From Emmonsiellopsis sp. PD_33 (taxonomy: Eukaryota; Ascomycota; Eurotiomycetes; Onygenales; Ajellomycetaceae): a DNA stretch of 64,000 bases. The notes under the pieces are model-generated. The model was not told the origin of the DNA and did no database searches. It saw only the letters and a list, made by a program, of their open reading frames with translations. Below are positions 58,154-64,000 of the stretch, piece by piece (the stretch's first letter is position 1; each line of letters begins with the position of its first letter). The DNA lies in NCBI GenBank assembly GCA_032988165.1, contig JANTQF010000085.1, positions 1 to 64,000 of the forward strand. Direction: 5' to 3'. Position numbers and translations under genes: made by a program.

Positions 58154-59385
58154 TCAGCGATGAGAAGGTGATACGCTCGATTGCGGCGAGACTTGTTCGT
58201 TATCGCTCGATGGAGAGTGCCGGTGCCCACCCCTATCAGATTCCGAAGCACGCACTTGATTTCGTAGTGCCGGTAATTGACGCCGTCTGGCATTAATGAA
58301 CCAATTACTAATCTGTTGCGACTTCCGTTAGAACTAATTCATGACCGCAGCATACTTTGGTTCTTAAAAAAAGATATAGCCTTACCTGGCTTATAGTTAA
58401 CCCTGTCCGAGTGATGAACATTTGCTTGTCTTCTTCGCTAGGATAGGGATGGTCAAGATGCTCGTGAAACCAGGCTCGAAGGATATCAGTTACTGGCTTC
58501 GGTAAATTGCCTCTTCGCTTTTTATTCTTCGGATCAGCTCCTTCACCTTGGTTTCCAAAACTTCTGTCTTGAAGGCCAGCAGCTGATATTTGGGAGTAAT
58601 CAAGCTCGGGTCTGAAGGGTTGTGTGTAGGATCCATATCGTGAGCTCTCAAATGACAGATGGCCGAGCCTTGCAGCATCCGAAGGGGATATGGGTGTCGT
58701 CGGGACTGTGTGTAATTGCCGACTTGTCGCACGATGCCCGTCTAGATCTCTCGAAGCAAAGGCTGGAGGGTTCTGTTCAGGGATATTTTGATATTCTAGC
58801 GGCAAACCACCCTGTTTATCTTCAACTTTGATTCTGTTGCCGTACGGGCTTAGGTTTGGCGGAAGAGACTGAAGGTCGCTAATGGGAGGAAGAGCCCCGC
58901 CAGGACTAAAGCGGGAATTTGGAGTAGCCGTTGCTGAGGAGGCCACAGACTCGGACGCCTGGCGCCTTAGTGATCTAGCACCCCCAGGGAGACTGGATTG
59001 ATCCTTCGGAAATCTGTCAGATCGGACGGCAAATGCATCGTAGCCGCTCACTCTGGACGGCGAATGCAGGTGTGAGAAATCGGCTTCGGCGTAAGGTCTA
59101 AGATTGGACCCAGCCTTATGTTCAGAGAATGCAGGAGAACCATGTTGGCGAGAGGTCGAAGAATGGGAGTAATACGACGATGAATCTATTTCTTCATGGA
59201 GATGCTGAGGAAGGAGCTATACCAGGGCGGCATCAGTGCTGGGAACTATCAAGGACAGTATGATTGAGATATCCACCTACATCTCTGAACGGCGGGAGCG
59301 TTTGCGTCTGTCCACCACGGAACTCGCTTGAATATGAGACGACCATGTTTTTCGACTCCTCTTCTGTCGCCAACTTGCGGGACAT
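58154..59385 (-). CDS. TALE-class (KN) homeodomain transcription factor
   Basis: Three exons (59385-59281, 59216-58386, 58312-58154) give 364 residues; the introns are 64 and 73 bp. The first 260 residues are Ser/Pro-rich and probably disordered. The TALE homeodomain covers about 265-325: basic arm KNKKRRGNLPKPVTDILRAW, the extra three-residue loop with HPYPSEEDK, and the recognition helix ISNWFINARRRQ, cut by intron 2. TALE proteins bind TGACA-like sites and in fungi include Cup9/Tos8-type repressors and mating or developmental regulators. Which of these this is cannot be decided here. The start at 59385 gives an N-terminus that splices in frame; the GTG-led frame at 59051 is only the rest of exon 2. 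Long empty flanks suggest large regulatory regions. Confidence 0.9.
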
Positions 59386-62300
59386 GCGGATGTCTCAACG
59401 GTTTATCTTTCAGCTTATCGTTGAGCTTTTAAAGACAACATGAACTATGTTGGACAGAGCCGAGTAACGTAGATGATGGCCGGGAGCGTTGACCAGTCGG
59501 ACGTTAGACAAGGAATTGGGGAACGGCAGCCATCCAAGGTCATGAATCATGCGGACAGTATTTGAACGGCAATCTGCTGGATCGAAACAAGAAATATTGT
59601 GGGAGGGTTGGTCTAGATTGGAAGAGAAAAGAGTGGCCGGGATGGAGGGATGAGCAGCTATTTTGTCACCACCAGGGAAGCGGCTTCTTTCTGACACAAG
59701 ATTGTTTCTGAGGGTGTGGAGTTATCACGGTGGACTATGGGTACCATACCCCTAGGAGAGGGGCGACCCAGATGAAGCGCTATTGCTGAGGTTAAGAAAA
59801 ACGGGTGCGAGGATTTTCTCTCATTCGACAGAAAGCAAGGCAGGACTACTTTTTCTGTCAAATGAGAAATCTCTCTGCAACATCTGACCACGCATTCCCT
59901 CCATAAAATGATCCGAGAGCCAACCGTAAAATGACGATCATGCTGGAAACCAGTCGCTAGAAGCGACTCCATAATCGGTTCCAGGGTGAGAGGGGTAAAT
60001 GACACGAATCGGGTACCGTAAGGGTTGGATTCCTTAAGGTTGAGTTGACAGTCGATGGAGTCAGGGATTTGACACTAGGTTGCAGAATGATGTGCAAGGT
60101 AGCGCTTCCAATTGAGACCCAGATGCTCCCAAAATATTTGATAAACCCACGCTAGTCCACGAAGCCACAACGGGAGGTTTTGTGCTCCCTGCGGGTCCAA
60201 TTCGATGGCATTGCTTGGGAGCCGAGTTTGGGTCAGAGAGAGAAAACGTAACACTGCGCTCCGTCGTATACCGGCAGGAAAAAAAAAAAGGATTAAGGAC
60301 GGAAGAGAAGAAAGAAAAGAACGCAAAAAATCACATTAAATTTCCTTGCCGGTCTGCCTCTCTCTTCACCACGAGCAAGATTTACGACTGAGAGAGACAA
60401 TCGACATGCATCAGTTAATTGGGCTTGCACGGGCTTTCTTTTCCCAGAATTGCAAATCCATACTCCTTCCCAGGTTCGGGGCCGAGCTTTTTCAGCACCA
60501 AAGCGTCTAGTTGCGCAATAGCGTGAGCCCCGTCCTGTGGATACGCTGGAACCTGGGAGGATGCGGAGGGGCTGGATCCAGATATGCTTCTGCCATGACG
60601 AACCCACGAAGGCTTGACGTGCATGATAGGCTAGGCGGGAAGACAACAACCCGTCAACCAGGAAAGTTTCTCAAAGTTACACTCGAGAGGTTCAAGGCGT
60701 CCCTGGCCTGAAGCTTCCTTGTGTGTTCAGAATTCCCGACAGGCGGAAAACTAGATCTGCATTTATTATAAGTGGTAAACTGGCGATGTGTGAAGTTCCT
60801 CAAATTCACGGCAAACTTTTGGGCTGAAATTAGCTCCAAACTCAAATGCCTCATCTTTTTTGCAGACTAAAAAAAGAAAAAAAAAAAGCTCTGGAAGCAA
60901 GTTTGCCTGAACAGGTTTTAATCCGGTTCAAAATAAAGCACAGCATTCAAACTTGCTCACCTTGGTGACTTCAACCGAGTCAAGCCGAAGTCATGAAATT
61001 TCACCACAATGCCAACCTCAACCAGATGCTATCATGAATTGTCGGCTGGCATCATGCAGTGTTATGGTGCGCCATCCGTCGGTTCAGCCCGTCTGGGATT
61101 TTCGAAGAGACCCGCCTCGTTGACGGCTGGCTCCTGAGGGGACAGAGTAAATAAAAATTGTTTCTCTGGCAAAGCCCCACGATCTGCCACGGCCATCGAA
61201 GGCCAAAGAGGCAAGGGACATTATTTCAGCCAATAATAGATACATACATACAAGGGTTGGCAAGCGCTTGGGGTGGTCTCGGTGATCACAGAAGCTGGGA
61301 TGACGTCCTCGACAGATGTAACCAACCCAAGCCGGGGGGTTACTCGAAACTGCGTCTATTATTATGACCCTTGCGCGAGTTCGTAAAGTTGGTTTTTTAT
61401 AGGGTTCCATGCTCGAGTCTCGATGCTGGCTTCACCAGTTCCAAGGTCGGAGCGCTGATCCAAGGGTTCTATGGCGTTTCGATAGACCGAGGAGGCACCG
61501 CAGCATTTTATTCTGCGACAAAACGCGGGAGAAGCCAGAGAATGGAAACACAGGGATGACGGGATGACGAATCGCAGTCTTCTGGAACGGTGATGACCTT
61601 GCTGGCGACTCTCGCCAACAGCCGAAATCGTGGAAGCTGTTAGCTTTGATACAACAGACGATCCTGTGCCGTCCCTGCCAAGTTAACTTGCAGGCCAAAT
61701 CGACGCTGCCACAGCGTGGCTGAAGGAGATTTGCCCTCGATCTAACTACCTCGTATCTCCAGGGCTGCTGTCGTATCTGCTGCGCCAAAGCATATATTCG
61801 CCGCTCTTTTGCTCCTCTCAGTTCGGATATGGCTCGGATGGCGCGTCTACACGCGTAGACCAGTCAGACCGACATGACGTGAATCTCAAGCAATATTGAC
61901 GGGCGCCCACAGCGAAATGACAGGGGATCGGTGTGATGTAACTTACCCTGTGCCCTCAATCGCAGGCCATATCGAGCCATCCACCGGCATTTGCCTCCTC
62001 GTGCCAGCATTCCTATCAGTTTTCCAATGGCACCCCGCCACACACCGCAGGAACTGACATGTTGTGCCGGGAGAACAATTGTGGCGGACAGGAAAAAGCA
62101 GCTTTGCAGGCGGCCTTTGTTGTGGACGTCCAGAATTGCCTAAACGGGACGAGGCCGGCCGGGTTGTGTAAATATCCAATTCGCAACTCGCCCCCAACCA
62201 CAGCCAACATGCAGCGTCAACATGGCCGCAATCTCGTCCTGCGTCTCTCTCTACGAGCCGGCGTCCAATTGCTTCGCTCTGCCATGGCCGTCGCATATAT

Positions 62301-64000
62301 ATAAACTGCCTTAAACATGTGCCGTGTCGTGCATGCCAGACAAAGCAGACGAAACACGCAGCGCACCCAGGAGTGGAAATGCGTCAGATCACGCATCTGG
62401 GCGTACAGCAGCTCGATTCTATGCTACGACGATGGCATCCTGCCCTACCATGTCCCTTGATTTGAAATCATTGGGGATACAGAGGCGTGGGGGTTGGTTG
62501 TTCCTATTTGCTAGGTGTTTTCACCTGCTTCAACGGCCATCAACGGCGCAGCTTCTGCGGCGGAATCGCATCCATTTGCCGAGCGTTGCAGTATGTGATT
62601 CGTTATCCGGTGCGAATCTCATGCCACTCAGCCAAAGGAGGTGTGTAAGGTTGTTTATATCGTCCGGCCGTTTATCTCCTTTTGTGAAAGGAAGACACGG
62701 GGCTGAAACGTTGGAATGTTATTCTATCTACAGAGTACCTTGACCACAGTGGATTACGGATGCCGAAAGTGGCTTATTCTATGCCATACCACCACGCATT
62801 GGCAAAAAAAGCCCGATGATTATATCTATTGTCTGGATATGTGTATCCCAAGCCATGGCCCATATCGCCTTCATTAGGCCCGGTTTTGACACATCATTCT
62901 TCACTGTGTTTGGACAGACACGGAATAAAACACGGTGAAGTCTTCTCGGATGGGTTGCCGCAGAGCGAAAGAAAATGAGGGGTGGTTACACTCGACCATT
63001 GCAAAGGGTACTTATGCCAGCTTTGGTAAATTTTTTGATATACAAGACCAAGCTTGCTACCCAGCAGTGATGTCGTATGACTGCCAACTTTGCTAGCCAG
63101 AGGCAGTGACCTGAGCGCCCTTCACGGCCATTGGCGGAAGGGGTAACGGGAAATTAAGGTCACGAAGTACGCATTCCAGTTTTAAGAGGGTGGTTGCACT
63201 GCAGCTTGGCTTGCTTTGGGTCTGGGCCGCCACCGGGCTTGCTCGAGGGATGAAGGCGCTTGCTTGTGCGATGTACAATACAACCGCAATTTTAGAGTTT
63301 GTCCCAAGGTCGTGGGCAGGCAGCATTGACCGTGCTGGAGACATTGCCCAGAGAGTCAAAAAGGGATTATCTATGGAAATACCCTGCAGGCGAGGTGATG
63401 TGTCACAAGAACGGCGGGTGCTTGCCGGAGCTAAAAAAAAATAAGAAAAATAAGAAAAATCCTTCAGAGCGGGGCGGGGCGGGTTTTATTGCTTTTATTG
63501 TCTAAAAGCTCCTCATAATAAAATGGTGAGAAAAGGTGACGTTGGCTGACCTCCTTGCAGGCTTTAATCCAACGAGGAAAGGAAAGCCATGTTTGTTAAG
63601 CGCCGTTTACATTTAACCTACATAGCTTTCCCACGGTTCTCGTCGTTTTTGCGACCATCTTCTGGAATTTGAGGCATTGCTACCAACGGTTGCAAGAAAA
63701 GAAAAATCACTGCTTCGGACAGTGGAAGCGAATCAATCGGCGCATTCCGCAAGCCCAGTCTCGGCCATGCTTCCGTCAAGCCATAGCGTGAGCATATTGC
63801 TTTTTCCCCACAATATGAACGGTGGTAACCGCCGAACCCAAAAAAGAGTCCTTCCATTTTTGTTTGCTAGATACGGAGCACGGAGCAAAATACGGAGTAA
63901 TCGAACTCTGTCTTATCCGCTGCCCCGCCCCGACACTGAATTTTTCTGCAGATGTCATGGAAAGCACAGACCGCTTCTAGGTATGAAGTACACATCAAGT
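59386..64000. other. 4.6-kb upstream region of the TALE homeodomain gene
   Basis: No gene could be supported to the window end. Many frames of 60-140 codons overlap on both strands without domain features, for example 59658-60005, 60293-60649, 61432-61788 and 62324-62743. An exact TACGGAGTA lies at 63891-63899. It probably includes the promoter and a long 5' UTR of the gene at 58.2-59.4 kb, plus the flank of a gene beyond the window. Confidence 0.5.

Noticed and set aside
60293..60649. 118-codon open frame on the minus strand
   Set aside because: Overlaps other frames, ends in low-complexity sequence and has no family signal.
62324..62743. 139-codon plus-strand open frame
   Set aside because: Cys/Ser/Arg-rich mix without domain, signal peptide or coding pattern; overlapping frames are equally open.

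Overview
This window comes from a filamentous ascomycete, most likely a eurotiomycete and possibly an onygenalean. The evidence is genes with short introns (GT..AG, about 45-330 bp, several with a CTAAC-type branch site), long UTRs, a dispersed single 5S rRNA gene, fungal gene families (GH55 glucanase, ACS-type MFS permease, nitroalkane oxidase) and AT-rich islands of repeats mutated by C-to-T/G-to-A transitions, as repeat-induced point mutation (RIP) leaves them. Exon borders were worked out by hand from splice signals, reading phase and family conservation; no transcript or database was consulted.

Layout. 1-4.9 kb: a homeodomain transcription factor (+) with a pyrimidine-rich leader and long 3' region. 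4.9-6.5 kb: an MFS anion/vitamin permease (-). 8.6-10.4 kb: a BTB/POZ protein (+). 11.7-16.9 kb: a Dnf3-like P4-ATPase lipid flippase (-). 18.3 kb: a small MITE with perfect 33-bp inverted repeats; a diverged sister lies at 26.6 kb. 19.3-19.8 kb: a small secreted four-cysteine protein (-). 20.7-26.1 kb: a complete but dead Ty1/copia element (-) with 303-bp LTRs, 5-bp target duplication and a primer site matching the anticodon arm of initiator tRNA-Met. 27.6-29.0 kb: a nitroalkane oxidase (+). 29.9-32.6 kb: a von Willebrand A protein with Pro/Gln/Gly-rich arms (-). 33.7-35.8 kb: SRP72 (-). 38.1-40.7 kb: a secreted GH55 beta-1,3-glucanase (+).

About 40.8-48.4 kb is an AT-rich island holding a dead Helitron. 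Its Rep-helicase frame (+) can be followed for more than 4 kb with no net indel, broken only by stop codons, and a second mutated gene with a Cys-rich segment and coiled coil follows it. Beside it lie a broken short-chain dehydrogenase (-) and, at 50.1-50.7 kb, an intact gene for a secreted precursor with an acidic spacer, two Kex2 sites and an eight-cysteine 48-residue C-terminal peptide (-). A 5S rRNA gene stands alone at 52.1 kb. Roughly 6 kb without a recognisable gene leads to a TALE-class homeodomain factor (-) at 58.2-59.4 kb, followed by 4.6 kb of apparently non-coding DNA to the window end.

There is no biosynthetic cluster or operon-like unit. The genes are separate functions: transcription, lipid flipping, protein targeting, nutrient uptake, wall-glucan hydrolysis, nitro-compound oxidation and secretion. 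The most novel-looking items are the Kex2-type cysteine-rich peptide precursor beside the repeat island, the frame-preserved Helitron with its companion gene, the half-tRNA-primed copia element and the MITE pair.
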